A DNA stretch of 64,000 bases, from the NCBI RefSeq assembly GCF_034263275.1, contig NZ_CP139559.1:3472001-3536000 (forward strand), read 5' to 3'. Of this stretch, positions 18,352-26,472 are shown piece by piece. The stretch is from Mucilaginibacter sp. cycad4 (GTDB taxonomy: Bacteria > Bacteroidota > Bacteroidia > Sphingobacteriales > Sphingobacteriaceae). A program made the translations under genes and the position numbers. Below the pieces are notes generated by a model. The model was not told the DNA's origin, did not search any database, and worked only from the letters and a program-made list of their open reading frames with translations. Numbering within the stretch: position 1 is the stretch's first letter; each line of letters opens with the position of its first letter.

Positions 18352-19467
18352 TCAAATAACTTCGGCCACGCTATAACTAACCTCATGTACCTCCCATAGG
18401 GCCGGAACTTCCAGCTTATCAATCAACCTTTCCAAAACAATATCTGGTATAGCTGCTTCGCGGTTCCTGTTTTGTTTTAGCAATTCGCGGTAAGGCACTT
18501 CTACATAAATGATTTTTACAGCAGCCTTATAAGTTATGAACAGTTCAACCAATTGCAGGCGCATTTGCCTGGTAATATCAGTAGCATTCCAGATAAAGCT
18601 TTTTTGCTTTCTTAAAAATACCCTGGCTTGCTCCTTAGCTTCTTGGATCACCATGCCATTACCACTTTTATCAGTAGGCGAGATAGCTCGTGCCACACGG
18701 ATATCATCAAGCGATACAACCGGCAGATCCGGGTAGTGCTTTTGGATATACGTGTTTTTACCTGCTCCCGGTAGGCCACTCATCAATATTACTTCAGCGC
18801 CAGGCTGCTCAAACGGTACGTAATCGGAGTAAGCGTTTTCATGCTGCATATAATACATTTTCGCCTCGTTGGTTGCAAAGTTGCGGGCAGTACCCCAGCA
18901 GCTTTGTTCGCGACAGAAAGCTTCAAAACAATCTATTTTATAAAGCATTTCATCCTGATCGGTACAGATCCTCCCTAATACATCGGCACGGGCAAGCAAT
19001 GCTAACCACTGGGTATTAACCTCCATGCTTGCTATAGTGAGTGCTTTTGCCGGATCGAGCTTCTCAAAAACCCAAAGTGGTAGTCCGTGATACCTTACCA
19101 GGGAAACCACCTGCTCACGTACAGTAAAAGACGCCGGCGCTTCCCGGTAAAGGATCTGCCTTGCAGTCATAGCTCCTTTGCGGGCATGTCCGTTTGAGGT
19201 GATCCGGCCATCGGGTTCAATTACAGTAGTGCTGTACTTTTCAACATCGTGCAGCAATGCAGCAGCCCAAAGGATCTCCTGTTCCTGTGCCAATAATTGC
19301 TGGTAAGCCGGCTGCGCCATCAGCGCCTCCAACACCATTTTGGTATGGATAGCCACATTGCCTTCGGCATGATAGATGGCATCCTGGGGTACATTCTCCA
19401 TCCGTTTTATCCAATCAAAACGAGTTTCAAGATATGCCCAGTCTTTATTTTCAGTAATGGTCCACAT
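18352..19467 (-). CDS. HD-Pnk: HD-domain phosphoesterase fused to polynucleotide 5'-kinase
   Basis: A 371-residue RNA end-healing enzyme. The N-terminal half is an HD-superfamily phosphohydrolase: early His33, the HD pair His73-Asp74 in ALLHDVEKYS, His94, His127 in RYHG and Asp162 in ARADVLGR. The C-terminal half is a P-loop kinase with GLPGAGKNT at 231-239, Asp254/255 in VSLDDIR and a lid region with several Arg (RNREAAIPDIVLERL). In the characterised Runella HD-Pnk, the HD part removes 2',3'-phosphates and the kinase adds a 5'-phosphate. An RNA ligase gene overlaps it upstream. I chose the ATG at 19467, preceded by GGAGG 5 nt away inside the ligase gene; an ATG at 19482 is possible. Confidence 0.87.
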   Translation of the reverse strand: MWTITENKDWAYLETRFDWIKRMENVPQDAIYHAEGNVAIHTKMVLEALMAQPAYQQLLAQEQEILWAAALLHDVEKYSTTVIEPDGRITSNGHARKGAMTARQILYREAPASFTVREQVVSLVRYHGLPLWVFEKLDPAKALTIASMEVNTQWLALLARADVLGRICTDQDEMLYKIDCFEAFCREQSCWGTARNFATNEAKMYYMQHENAYSDYVPFEQPGAEVILMSGLPGAGKNTYIQKHYPDLPVVSLDDIRVARAISPTDKSGNGMVIQEAKEQARVFLRKQKSFIWNATDITRQMRLQLVELFITYKAAVKIIYVEVPYRELLKQNRNREAAIPDIVLERLIDKLEVPALWEVHEVSYSVAEVI

Positions 19468-20161
19468 AGGTACCTCCTTCATTTTTTAAAGGTGCACGTT
19501 TCCAACTGCGTGTCCAGTGCTGGTCAGTTTTAACGTGCCCTTTTCGTACATATTTAAATACGTTATGTGCAAAATCATTCACTGCATAACCATCCGCATT
19601 TCGGGTGACTATTCCTTCGATGGTTGCAGGCTGTCCGTGCTGTACATCATAAGGATCTAAAGTTCCCCTTCCTTTGGTAAGTGCCAAAACCTCCTGCTCA
19701 AATACAGATTGTTCGGAAGGCCGCTGAACTATTCCCATTTCGGGTGCGGTTGGCAGCCCTATCATTGCTGCATAAAATTTAGTCTCTTCCCAGCTTAGCC
19801 AACGGTCATGTTCACGGATGCCAAAAACATAAAAATGATGTTCAAGGTTCCGGTATTCGATGGAATGGATGGCGTAAAGATTTTCAAGAAAGATCTCCAA
19901 ATTGCCCAGATCATTTTTGATCATTTGCCAAAACCTGCGGATGCTTTCAGTCCAGGCAGAAATCGTTGGCGCCGCGTGCGAACGTGCAAAAACACCGTAT
20001 CGCGATAAACAGTTATTCTCTCCATCCAGCTTTTCGGTATGGATAAGCGTGGGTATTTTTTGTATATGTTGCCAATAGTCGTGCTGTATCCTGTCGTCGC
20101 TGGTTGTACCCGGCGAAAACGGATAATGATACGTACGACCATATTTTTGTGATATAGCCAT
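19451..20161 (-). CDS. RNA ligase (nucleotidyltransferase superfamily)
   Basis: A 236-residue ATP-dependent RNA ligase catalytic domain. Motif I is EKLDGEN, with Lys44 as the expected adenylation site. The Ia-like ARSH segment is at 59-62, motif III-like FYVFGI at 110-115, motif IV EGIVTRN at 182-188 and motif V FKYVRKG at 202-208, so all nucleotidyl-transfer motifs are present. There is no OB-fold or long C-terminal domain, so it is compact compared with T4 Rnl1. The next gene, HD-Pnk, overlaps its end by 17 bp (or 32), which points to coupled translation. Together they heal and seal broken RNA, perhaps cleaved tRNAs. Confidence 0.88.
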   Translation of the reverse strand: MAISQKYGRTYHYPFSPGTTSDDRIQHDYWQHIQKIPTLIHTEKLDGENNCLSRYGVFARSHAAPTISAWTESIRRFWQMIKNDLGNLEIFLENLYAIHSIEYRNLEHHFYVFGIREHDRWLSWEETKFYAAMIGLPTAPEMGIVQRPSEQSVFEQEVLALTKGRGTLDPYDVQHGQPATIEGIVTRNADGYAVNDFAHNVFKYVRKGHVKTDQHWTRSWKRAPLKNEGGTYVDHY

Positions 20162-20287
20162 GTTGTAAAATTTTAATTAAAAGAAATAGAAATTCACCTC
20201 CTCCCCTGGGATGGGGAGGCTCATTAAATGTTTATGCTAATGAGATTACATGGCTCTAATTTTTGAGAGTTTTCCTTGTTATTGGTG

Positions 20288-20317
20288 CAAAGGTAATAAA
20301 CTGGCTATTAATTCAAA
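20288..20317 (-). promoter_or_regulatory. Promoter of the RNA ligase/HD-Pnk operon
   Basis: On the minus strand, TTTG (20317-20314), an 18-bp spacer and TACCTTTG (20295-20288) match the Bacteroidota -33/-7 pattern very well. The predicted leader before the ligase ATG is ~120 nt and contains a GC-rich palindrome (CCTCCCC...GGGGAGG, 20195-20220). The -33 box lies within the U-tract of the preceding gene's terminator. Confidence 0.65.
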
Positions 20318-20348
20318 ACAAAAAGCCTCCGGTTTACACCGAAGGCTT
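20315..20348 (-). terminator. Terminator of the aldo/keto reductase gene
   Basis: On the minus strand, AAGCCTTCGGT (from 20348) pairs with ACCGGAGGCTT around GTAA, followed by TTTGTTTTG. It lies about 40 bp after the stop codon. Confidence 0.8.
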
Positions 20349-20385
20349 ACAACAAATGATCACGCTATTTCGAAATTGGTTAGTT

Positions 20386-21381
20386 TTAAGCCAGTATATG
20401 ATTGATCAACTTCAGCTCTTCATCCGTAAATGAAGTATTAGCCAAACAACCGATAGAGTCAGTAACCTGCTCAGGTTTGCTTGCGCCGATCAATACAGAA
20501 GTAATGCGCTTATCTTTCAGGATCCACGATAACGCCATCTGCGCCAGGTTTTGACCGCGCTGCAGGGCAAGTTCATTCAGTTTTGCGGCTTTGGCTATGT
20601 TTTGCTCAGTTATCGCATCTTCGTCAATAGCACCGTTACCACGGTGAGCAGCGGCCCTTGAGCCCTCAGGAATACCTTTCAGGTACTTATTAGTTAATAA
20701 ACCTTGTGCCAGCGGTGAGAACGGGATACAGCCAATGCCTTTATCTTCCAGCACATCAAGCAAACCACCTTCAACCCACCTGTCGAACATGGAATATTTA
20801 GGCTGATGGATGAGGCATGGCGTGCCTAGTTCTTTCAATACGGCAACGGCTTTTTCGGTTTCGGAAGCGCTGTAGCTTGAGATCCCAACATACAAAGCTT
20901 TGCCCTGGCGTACTATCAGGTCCAGTGCACCCATGGTTTCTTCAATAGGGGTTTCGGGATCAGGGCGATGGTGATAGAAAATATCTACATAATCAAGCCC
21001 CATCCGTTTAAGGCTTTGATCCAAACTGGCTACCAGGTATTTTTTTGAGCCCCAGTCACCATACGGACCTTCCCACATGCCCCATCCAGCTTTGCTCGAA
21101 ATAATCAACTCATCGCGATAGTTTTTAAAGTCGTCCTTAAAAATACGGCCGAAAGTTTCCTCGGCTGATCCTGCCGGTGGACCGTAATTATTGGCGAGGT
21201 CAAAATGGGTAATGCCTTTATCAAAGGCCAAACGTAAAATATTGCGGGCATTCTCCAGGCTGTCGATACCACCGAAGTTATGCCATAAGCCAAGCGATAC
21301 TGCAGGCAGTTTTAAGCCGCTGTTACCGCAACGGCGGTATTCCATATCCTGATAACGGTTTTGATTGGGTAGATAGGTCAT
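20386..21381 (-). CDS. Aldo/keto reductase, L-glyceraldehyde 3-phosphate reductase type
   Basis: A 331-residue AKR-family (beta/alpha)8 reductase of the YghZ/Gpr group, which reduces L-glyceraldehyde 3-phosphate and methylglyoxal-like aldehydes with NADPH. The catalytic tetrad is visible: Asp in THFDLANNYG, the Tyr of ANNYG, Lys in IISSKAGWGMWEG and His in YVDIFYHHRPD. The C-terminal cofactor motif SVLIGASKPEQV is present. The opening YRRCGNSGLKLPAVSLGLWHNFG is typical of the group. It is divergent from a Crp-like regulator, which may control it. Confidence 0.9.
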   Translation of the reverse strand: MTYLPNQNRYQDMEYRRCGNSGLKLPAVSLGLWHNFGGIDSLENARNILRLAFDKGITHFDLANNYGPPAGSAEETFGRIFKDDFKNYRDELIISSKAGWGMWEGPYGDWGSKKYLVASLDQSLKRMGLDYVDIFYHHRPDPETPIEETMGALDLIVRQGKALYVGISSYSASETEKAVAVLKELGTPCLIHQPKYSMFDRWVEGGLLDVLEDKGIGCIPFSPLAQGLLTNKYLKGIPEGSRAAAHRGNGAIDEDAITEQNIAKAAKLNELALQRGQNLAQMALSWILKDKRITSVLIGASKPEQVTDSIGCLANTSFTDEELKLINHILA

Positions 21382-21478
21382 ATTTGATCAATAAAAAATT
21401 AGATGGTGTAAAATTGATTTATCTATCCTAAAAATCCATTGAACTGGGACAAGAAATGAAATTATTTACCGGCCAATA

Positions 21479-21512
21479 TTTGCAGGTATGGTCATAACCG
21501 GGCTTATATTTG
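21479..21512 (+). promoter_or_regulatory. Promoter of the Crp-like regulator (possibly leaderless)
   Basis: TTTG (21479-21482), a 22-bp spacer and TATATTTG (21505-21512) match the -33/-7 pattern. The ATG follows only 4 bp after the -7 box, so transcription would begin at or next to the start codon. Confidence 0.6.
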
Positions 21513-21516
21513 AACC

Positions 21517-22104
21517 ATGTTTCAAAATATCAATAATTACGCAGCACGATCGGTTAATTTAACTGCCGAAGAAACAACGCTGTTTAATGAGCTATTGGAA
21601 TACCGTAAAGTACCCAAAAAGACCCGCCTGCTTGCCGCCGGCGATATCTGCAACTTTGAAGCCTACGTAAACAAAGGCTGTATCCGCGAATATATTATTG
21701 ATGAGAATGGCGCAGAAGTGACCCTGCAATTTGCGGTTGAAGACTGGTGGGTAAGCGACCTGGCCAGTTTCCAGGATCAAAGTCCCTGCACCATGTACAT
21801 TGAAACCCTGGAAGATTGTGAACTGCTCATCCTCACCCGCGATTCAAAAGAGCGCCTGTTAACTGAAGTGCCCAAGCTGGAACGCATGTTCAGGCTCATG
21901 CTGCAAAGGCACCTTACAGTAATTCAGAAACGGCTATTTAAAACCATCTCCACCACAGCTATGGAAAAATACCTGGAGTTTATTAATCGTTACCCCAATA
22001 TTCCGCAAAGAGTGCCGCAACATTATATAGCTTCATATCTGGGTATTTCGCCCGAGTTTTTGAGTAAATTAAGGGCGAGGAATTTGAAAAAGCAAGAAAA
22101 TTGA
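21517..22104 (+). CDS. Crp/Fnr family transcriptional regulator
   Basis: A 195-residue regulator with an N-terminal cyclic-nucleotide-binding-like barrel (~25-115, KKTRLLAAGDICNFEAYVNKGCIREYIIDENGAE). A dimer helix follows, then a C-terminal winged helix (~150-190, VPQHYIASYLGISPEFLSKLRAR). The phosphate-binding cassette of true cAMP receptors (RxS-type) is not recognisable, so the effector is unknown. It is divergent from the aldo/keto reductase with 135 bp between start codons, a common arrangement for a local regulator. Confidence 0.9.
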   Translation: MFQNINNYAARSVNLTAEETTLFNELLEYRKVPKKTRLLAAGDICNFEAYVNKGCIREYIIDENGAEVTLQFAVEDWWVSDLASFQDQSPCTMYIETLEDCELLILTRDSKERLLTEVPKLERMFRLMLQRHLTVIQKRLFKTISTTAMEKYLEFINRYPNIPQRVPQHYIASYLGISPEFLSKLRARNLKKQEN

Positions 22105-22150
22105 CTTATGCTCTGCTCTTTATATACGTTAACGAACGCATTAATATAAA

Positions 22151-22227
22151 GCGTCATTACGAAGCAATCCCCGATGAGCAGAGCCGCTCTGTAAAGTTTG
22201 GGATTGCTTCGTACCTCGCAATAACGC
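22151..22227. repeat. Repeat family B, copy 1
   Basis: An inverted repeat beginning CGTCATTACGAAGCAATCCC and ending GGGATTGCTTCGTACCTCG followed by CAATAACG. It lies between the convergent Crp-like gene and the heptad-repeat gene. Other copies are at 45405, 49173, 49970 and 63881. Confidence 0.85.
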
Positions 22228-22274
22228 TTTCGTTTGCCGTTAACTATTTTCAAATTATAGCGTCTGCGTTATAC

Positions 22275-23123
22275 CTAATCCCTATGGATATGTAACCCAT
22301 TAAACTGCCTTTTACCATTTTCATAACTGGTATTGCCTTGGGCAAAGCGCGGATATTTTGCACTATATTTTTTAAATACGCTTTCAGGCTGTTTTTTACC
22401 GTTTACGATCATTTCCTCTGCGTTAAATGAAAGTTCATGTAACCCATCTTCATTCGGGATGATATGATCGGTCACCATATCGCTGATCATCAGTTTTAAT
22501 TGGCGCTGGTCTTCGGCGGCTATTGCCTGATCTTTTTTGGCCTGGATCTGATCTAAGTGAGCCTGTTCCTGATCACGTTTGGCTTGTTCCTGATCACGGG
22601 CAGCTTGCTCCTGATCGTGTTTGGCTGCTTGCTGATCTTTTGCAGCTTGTTCCTGGTCATGCTTTGCCTGCACCTGGTCACGTTCGGCTTGCTCCTGGTC
22701 AAGTTTTGCATGGGCCTGTTCGCGGCTCGCTTGCTCCTGGTCGCGCTTTGCCTGCTGCTGATCACGGCGGGCTTGTTCCTGGTCAAGTTTAGCCTGGGCC
22801 TGATCTTTTTTAGCCTGGATCCGGTCTTTCCTGATCTGCTCGCGGATGGCGGCAATAGCTGTACTGTATTCGCCCCATTTGGTTGACGGGATAATTTCGC
22901 CGTCAACAGCCAAAGCCAACAGCTTGTTGTTTGCCAGCTCCATTTGGTAAGTTTTTCCTTTCCAGGTAGTTTGGATACGTTCGCGCCCCTTACCATCAAA
23001 GGTATCATAATTGTTATATGCTGCATAGGCTGTTCTTTTTGCCGGCTTTTGGGCGTTTGCTGCGGTTGTTAATGCCGTTGCTGCAATCAGCAAAAGGGCA
23101 CTTCTTAAATAATTGGTTTTCAT
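22275..23123 (-). CDS. Secreted protein with 16 heptad repeats of the DQxQAxx type
   Basis: A 282-residue protein with a signal peptide (LLLIAATALTTAANAQ). A short globular N-terminal region (~25-85, TTWKGKTYQMELANNKLLALAVDGE) follows. A central block at ~95-205 has about 16 seven-residue units such as QAKRDQE, QAKLDQE and QAERDQV. The C-terminal domain is ~65 residues. The repeats should form a long charged helix or coiled coil. Nine repeats of the same kind sit in the C-terminus of the BlaR1-like protein encoded just upstream on the same strand. I do not recognise the family. The 158-bp gap to blaR1 suggests either co-transcription or its own promoter. Confidence 0.75.
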   Translation of the reverse strand: MKTNYLRSALLLIAATALTTAANAQKPAKRTAYAAYNNYDTFDGKGRERIQTTWKGKTYQMELANNKLLALAVDGEIIPSTKWGEYSTAIAAIREQIRKDRIQAKKDQAQAKLDQEQARRDQQQAKRDQEQASREQAHAKLDQEQAERDQVQAKHDQEQAAKDQQAAKHDQEQAARDQEQAKRDQEQAHLDQIQAKKDQAIAAEDQRQLKLMISDMVTDHIIPNEDGLHELSFNAEEMIVNGKKQPESVFKKYSAKYPRFAQGNTSYENGKRQFNGLHIHRD

Positions 23124-23281
23124 TTTTCTGTTGATTTAAAGGTTAAAAATTGGGCAATAGCTTTCCCTTCTGCCCAGGGACAGTTTAAAAATTGATAATT
23201 ACAAATTGCGATTATTACATAGTCCGGCCTATAAAACAGGGTGCACTCCTGTCTTACAAACCAAATAAGAAAATTAACTGC

Positions 23282-24853
23282 TTAATCCTGAACGCTTGCT
23301 TTACTCCTTATAGGTGCTGTTTTTTGATTATTTGCCTGTGACTGATCCTTTACCGCCTGCACCTGATCCCGCTTAGCTTGTATCTGATCCCTTTCTGCCT
23401 GTTCCTGGTCAAGTTTGGCCTGGGCCTGATCACGCATGGCCTGCTCCTGATCACGGCGCGCTTGTTCCTGATCTATTTTGGCGTGCTCCTGGTCGCGTTT
23501 GGCTTGTTCCTGTTCCCGGTTAAACTGAGCTTTATCAGCTAAGGTCTGCCGGTTTTCCTGTTCGGCCCGCTGCTTCGCTGCCAATGCGTCACGCTCAACC
23601 ACCTCCTGCGGAGAAACAGCCCCGGCATTAGCCATAACTACATTTTCCTTTGGATAGGTACGCTTCTGAATATCGGCAACGTATTTGCTTTTTAGGCGCT
23701 TTGGTTTCCCGGCCTGTTTTACCGTTACTGTGGATTGCACGCCGGCTGGTTGCATCGCTCGCTGTTTCTGTTTGTATATATGGGGACTGCTGTTATCCGG
23801 ATAATTAATTTTCCTGATCTGTGCAATGGCGGCAGTAGCTATGATGGCCGAAAAGATGATAACTCCGCCTATCAAAAATGCCCTCTCGCCCGAGGTTACT
23901 GCTTTGTTTTTATTCCCCAGGATGCGACTTACCCTTTGCAGCAGCTGATTTTTTTTGCCAGGAAATGCAACCGCATAACTCGAGCCGTAAAGCGAATGTT
24001 CTTTAAAGCTGATAAGTGCCTGTATAAACTCCCGCTTATTTTTTGTTTGTGCTATAGCAATATCATCGCAGCAGTTTTCCCGCTCGTCTCGCAGCAGGGC
24101 CGAAATCCATAACAAACCCGGATTGAAGAAAAATACAGTTTCGGTAACAGTTTGTAAAAAATTAACAATATAATCGTGCCTGCGGATGTGGGCCAGTTCA
24201 TGCAACACTACCGCTTCGACCTGCTCGGGCGGTAAACCGGACAGTAAACCTGCCGGGATCAGGATAACCGGCTTCAGGTGCCCTATAACCATGGGCATTT
24301 TTACAAAACCCGATTCCAGCAGCCGTACGGCCCGCTTCAATTGCAGCTTTTCGCAAAGCAGCTCAACCCTGTTTTTCCAGTAACCAGCCGGTTCAGACAC
24401 ATCCCTGTGCTTAGCAGTATGGATAAACATGAGCCCCCGCATCATCCTTACTGAGCGGAACAGGAAAAACACAAACCATAGCAGTACCACCATTGGTGCA
24501 TTGGCAGTAAAATAACCGATACAGATATTGGCAAAATTTCGGACCCCATCGGCATTAAGCTTTAATAAAGCCGATGCCCTGCTCCCTATGACATCACCAA
24601 ACTGTACCATATTTTGCTGCGGATGCTTACTCCACTCCCAGGTAAAAGTGAACAGGCAGGCGCCAACAAACAGTAAAAACTGTACAAGTACCAGGTTGTA
24701 CCTTACTGCCGCGCTTGCTTTTTTGGTAAGCAGCATCACCACCGCGCTCATAACCGACAACAACAAACCCTGCCATAGTGAATGGATCAGCATCCAGCTA
24801 AAAGCCTGTATCAGGCTGTGGGAAATGGCGTTGGAGTTAAGGAGCAGGTACAT
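23282..24853 (-). CDS. BlaR1-like M56 membrane metallopeptidase with heptad-repeat tail
   Basis: A 523-residue signalling protease. There are several N-terminal membrane helices ([36 protein letters not shown]). The M56 zinc site is [13 protein letters not shown], with His218, Glu219 and His222. A last membrane helix lies at ~330-350 ([22 protein letters not shown]). The remaining ~170 residues should be periplasmic and end in nine DQEQAKR-type heptads (~430-505). In BlaR1/MecR1, ligand sensing outside triggers cleavage of the BlaI repressor inside. There is no penicillin-binding sensor domain here, so the signal is different. It is 15 bp after blaI, clearly one operon. Confidence 0.9.
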   Translation of the reverse strand: MYLLLNSNAISHSLIQAFSWMLIHSLWQGLLLSVMSAVVMLLTKKASAAVRYNLVLVQFLLFVGACLFTFTWEWSKHPQQNMVQFGDVIGSRASALLKLNADGVRNFANICIGYFTANAPMVVLLWFVFFLFRSVRMMRGLMFIHTAKHRDVSEPAGYWKNRVELLCEKLQLKRAVRLLESGFVKMPMVIGHLKPVILIPAGLLSGLPPEQVEAVVLHELAHIRRHDYIVNFLQTVTETVFFFNPGLLWISALLRDERENCCDDIAIAQTKNKREFIQALISFKEHSLYGSSYAVAFPGKKNQLLQRVSRILGNKNKAVTSGERAFLIGGVIIFSAIIATAAIAQIRKINYPDNSSPHIYKQKQRAMQPAGVQSTVTVKQAGKPKRLKSKYVADIQKRTYPKENVVMANAGAVSPQEVVERDALAAKQRAEQENRQTLADKAQFNREQEQAKRDQEHAKIDQEQARRDQEQAMRDQAQAKLDQEQAERDQIQAKRDQVQAVKDQSQANNQKTAPIRSKASVQD

Positions 24854-24868
24854 ATCTGTAAAGTTTAA

Positions 24869-25270
24869 TTATTGATCGTCCATGTTTTTGAGCAGCTCTT
24901 TTATTTTTTTGAGTTCTTCGGCCGATGTTTTGTCGTTACCCAACAGGGCTACCATCAAATCGCTCGGCGAACCGTTATACATTGAATCAACAAAGCGGCC
25001 AAGCATATTACCTTTCACTTTGTCTTCCTCAACCGCGGCGCTGTAAACGTGCTTCATATTGGTTTCATCACGTTCAAGCATTCCCTTCTCTTTCATTACC
25101 TGCATCAGCTTAAGGGTACTGGTGTAAATTACCGCTTCCTTTTGTTCATTAAGCTTATCATGCACAAACCGCACTGTTGATGGGCCGTACTGCCATAACA
25201 CCTGCAATACATCCATTTCGGTTTTTGTGGGCGTTACATCAGCGGGAATATCCTTCTTAAACAAACTCAT
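24869..25270 (-). CDS. BlaI/MecI/CopY family transcriptional repressor
   Basis: A 133-residue winged-helix repressor (TPTKTEMDVLQVLWQYGPSTVRFVHDKLN...VIYTSTLKLMQVMKEKGMLERDE) with a C-terminal dimerisation/cleavage region (FVDSMYNGSPSDLMVALLG). It should bind DNA as a dimer and be inactivated by the M56 protease encoded next. I start at the ATG at 25270, 4 bp after a -7 box; a GTG 87 bp upstream would add a leader not seen in the family. It is the first gene of blaI-blaR1, probably with the heptad protein as the third. Confidence 0.92.
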   Translation of the reverse strand: MSLFKKDIPADVTPTKTEMDVLQVLWQYGPSTVRFVHDKLNEQKEAVIYTSTLKLMQVMKEKGMLERDETNMKHVYSAAVEEDKVKGNMLGRFVDSMYNGSPSDLMVALLGNDKTSAEELKKIKELLKNMDDQ

Positions 25271-25274
25271 AAAC

Positions 25275-25301
25275 CAAAGGTATGTATTAAAAACGTACGT
25301 T
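25275..25301 (-). promoter_or_regulatory. blaI promoter and candidate operator
   Basis: Minus-strand TACCTTTG (25282-25275) matches TAnnTTTG and lies 4 bp from the ATG. Ten bp upstream is the perfect palindrome AACGTACGTT (25292-25301), in the -33/-7 spacer, a likely place for autorepression by BlaI. It is not the classical TACAnnTGTA site. Confidence 0.5.
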
Positions 25302-25342
25302 GCAATAACCAAGTTGTTTTTTATTGAAAAAAATTCAGCCAT

Positions 25343-25377
25343 AACAAAAACAACCACCCTAATACTAAGGTGGTTGT
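25343..25377 (-). terminator. Terminator of the PAP2 gene
   Basis: On the minus strand, ACAACCACC pairs with GGTGGTTGT around a 9-10-nt loop (25377-25350), followed by TTTTTGTT. It lies 26 bp after the PAP2 stop codon. Confidence 0.8.
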
Positions 25378-25402
25378 ACGTTATAAATAATAAGATCAGT
25401 TT

Positions 25403-26239
25403 TTAAAAACTCTTCGCAAAGGTTAAACCAACCTTGCCATCCTGGTAAGTTGGCAATAATAAGGAGTTATTGTTTTTGCCCTTTTCGTTGCCTCCGCGAA
25501 ATACACCGTTACGGATAAGCGGGTACAGGTAATAAGCCGCTTTGGTTGAAAGAATACCAAAACCGGCCCCCGCTATGATATCACTAAACCAGTGCTTGTT
25601 GTTATACACTCGTAAAATAGCTGTAGCGGTAGCAAAACCATAACCAACGCCGCCGTATATGGGCGAACGATCCCCATATTCCTGGGCCATAAACTCGGCA
25701 GAAACAAAGGCGTTACCGGTATGGCCTGAAGGAAACGAAAACTTATCTGAACCATCGGGCCTCGTCCTGTGGGTAACGCGTTTTAAACCGAAAGTGGTGC
25801 CGGCAAATATGGCTTCAGAAAGCACCAGCAGCATGGTGCGGTCAATAAATGTATTTTTACCATGAACACCGGCCAGGTTCAGCGCATACACCGATACAAT
25901 TGGCGCGTATTGAAGGTAATTATCCATCTTGGTATGAAAGCCGGGATGATCAGTAGTTAAATCATCATGCACACTATAGTCAAGATTTCGAATCACTTTT
26001 ATCTTTAGCGATAGCAGACCATAAGTAATAAAAGCTGCCGGCGGTATATATGATGGAAACTTACTTTGAAGATGTTTGACTGTATCGGGCAAAGTCAGGA
26101 TATTCCTGGCAGAGTCTTTTTGCAAAGAGTCCTTTTTTACCGCATCTTTTTGTAATGTATCCTTAACCTGGGCATATGATGGCAGCGAGAACGAAGCTGC
26201 CAATAGCATCGAAATAAAATAAAACCTGAACTTTTGCAA
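25403..26239 (-). CDS. Secreted PAP2-family phosphatase
   Basis: A membrane or periplasmic type 2 phosphatidic acid phosphatase. All three PAP2 signature blocks are present: KRVTHRTRP, FPSGHTGNAF and RVYNNKHWFSDII, where the two His act in phosphoryl transfer. The N-terminus is a signal peptide (FRFYFISMLLAASFSLPSYAQ) followed by a Lys/Asp-rich linker (KDTLQKDAVKKDSLQKDS). The start is uncertain: the TTG at 26239 gives the best signal peptide (278 residues); a GTG at 26308 or the ATG at 26209 are alternatives. Likely substrates are undecaprenyl or lipid phosphates. Confidence 0.85.
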   Translation of the reverse strand: MQKFRFYFISMLLAASFSLPSYAQVKDTLQKDAVKKDSLQKDSARNILTLPDTVKHLQSKFPSYIPPAAFITYGLLSLKIKVIRNLDYSVHDDLTTDHPGFHTKMDNYLQYAPIVSVYALNLAGVHGKNTFIDRTMLLVLSEAIFAGTTFGLKRVTHRTRPDGSDKFSFPSGHTGNAFVSAEFMAQEYGDRSPIYGGVGYGFATATAILRVYNNKHWFSDIIAGAGFGILSTKAAYYLYPLIRNGVFRGGNEKGKNNNSLLLPTYQDGKVGLTFAKSF

Positions 26240-26430
26240 AGAATCCCCCTTATTAAGCGCTGATAAAATACAATTATACAGTTCAATTCTGTATAATTTC
26301 TGAAGCACGTAAACAATAAATTAACACGCTGTTAACGTAAATTACATCCAATATGTTATACGTCATTTCAAATTGATTTTAAGGCCTGTCTTTCATTTTA
26401 ATTGTCCTTTTAACAATAAATAAAAATACC

Positions 26431-26438
26431 TATGTTTG
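26431..26438 (+). promoter_or_regulatory. -7 box of the GH39 gene
   Basis: TATGTTTG matches TAnnTTTG exactly, 34 bp before the ATG. No convincing -33 TTTG was found. Confidence 0.45.
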
Positions 26439-26472
26439 ATCTGTACTCCTTATAAACCACCAAACTACCTCA

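Noticed and set aside
22523..22792. Repetitive frames opposite the heptad-repeat gene, resembling a tandem-repeat or CRISPR-like array
   Set aside because: The 21-bp periodicity is explained by coding heptads; there are no unique spacers of constant length.
23282..25270. A beta-lactam resistance regulator
   Set aside because: The relay resembles BlaI/BlaR1, but no penicillin-binding sensor domain and no beta-lactamase gene are present.
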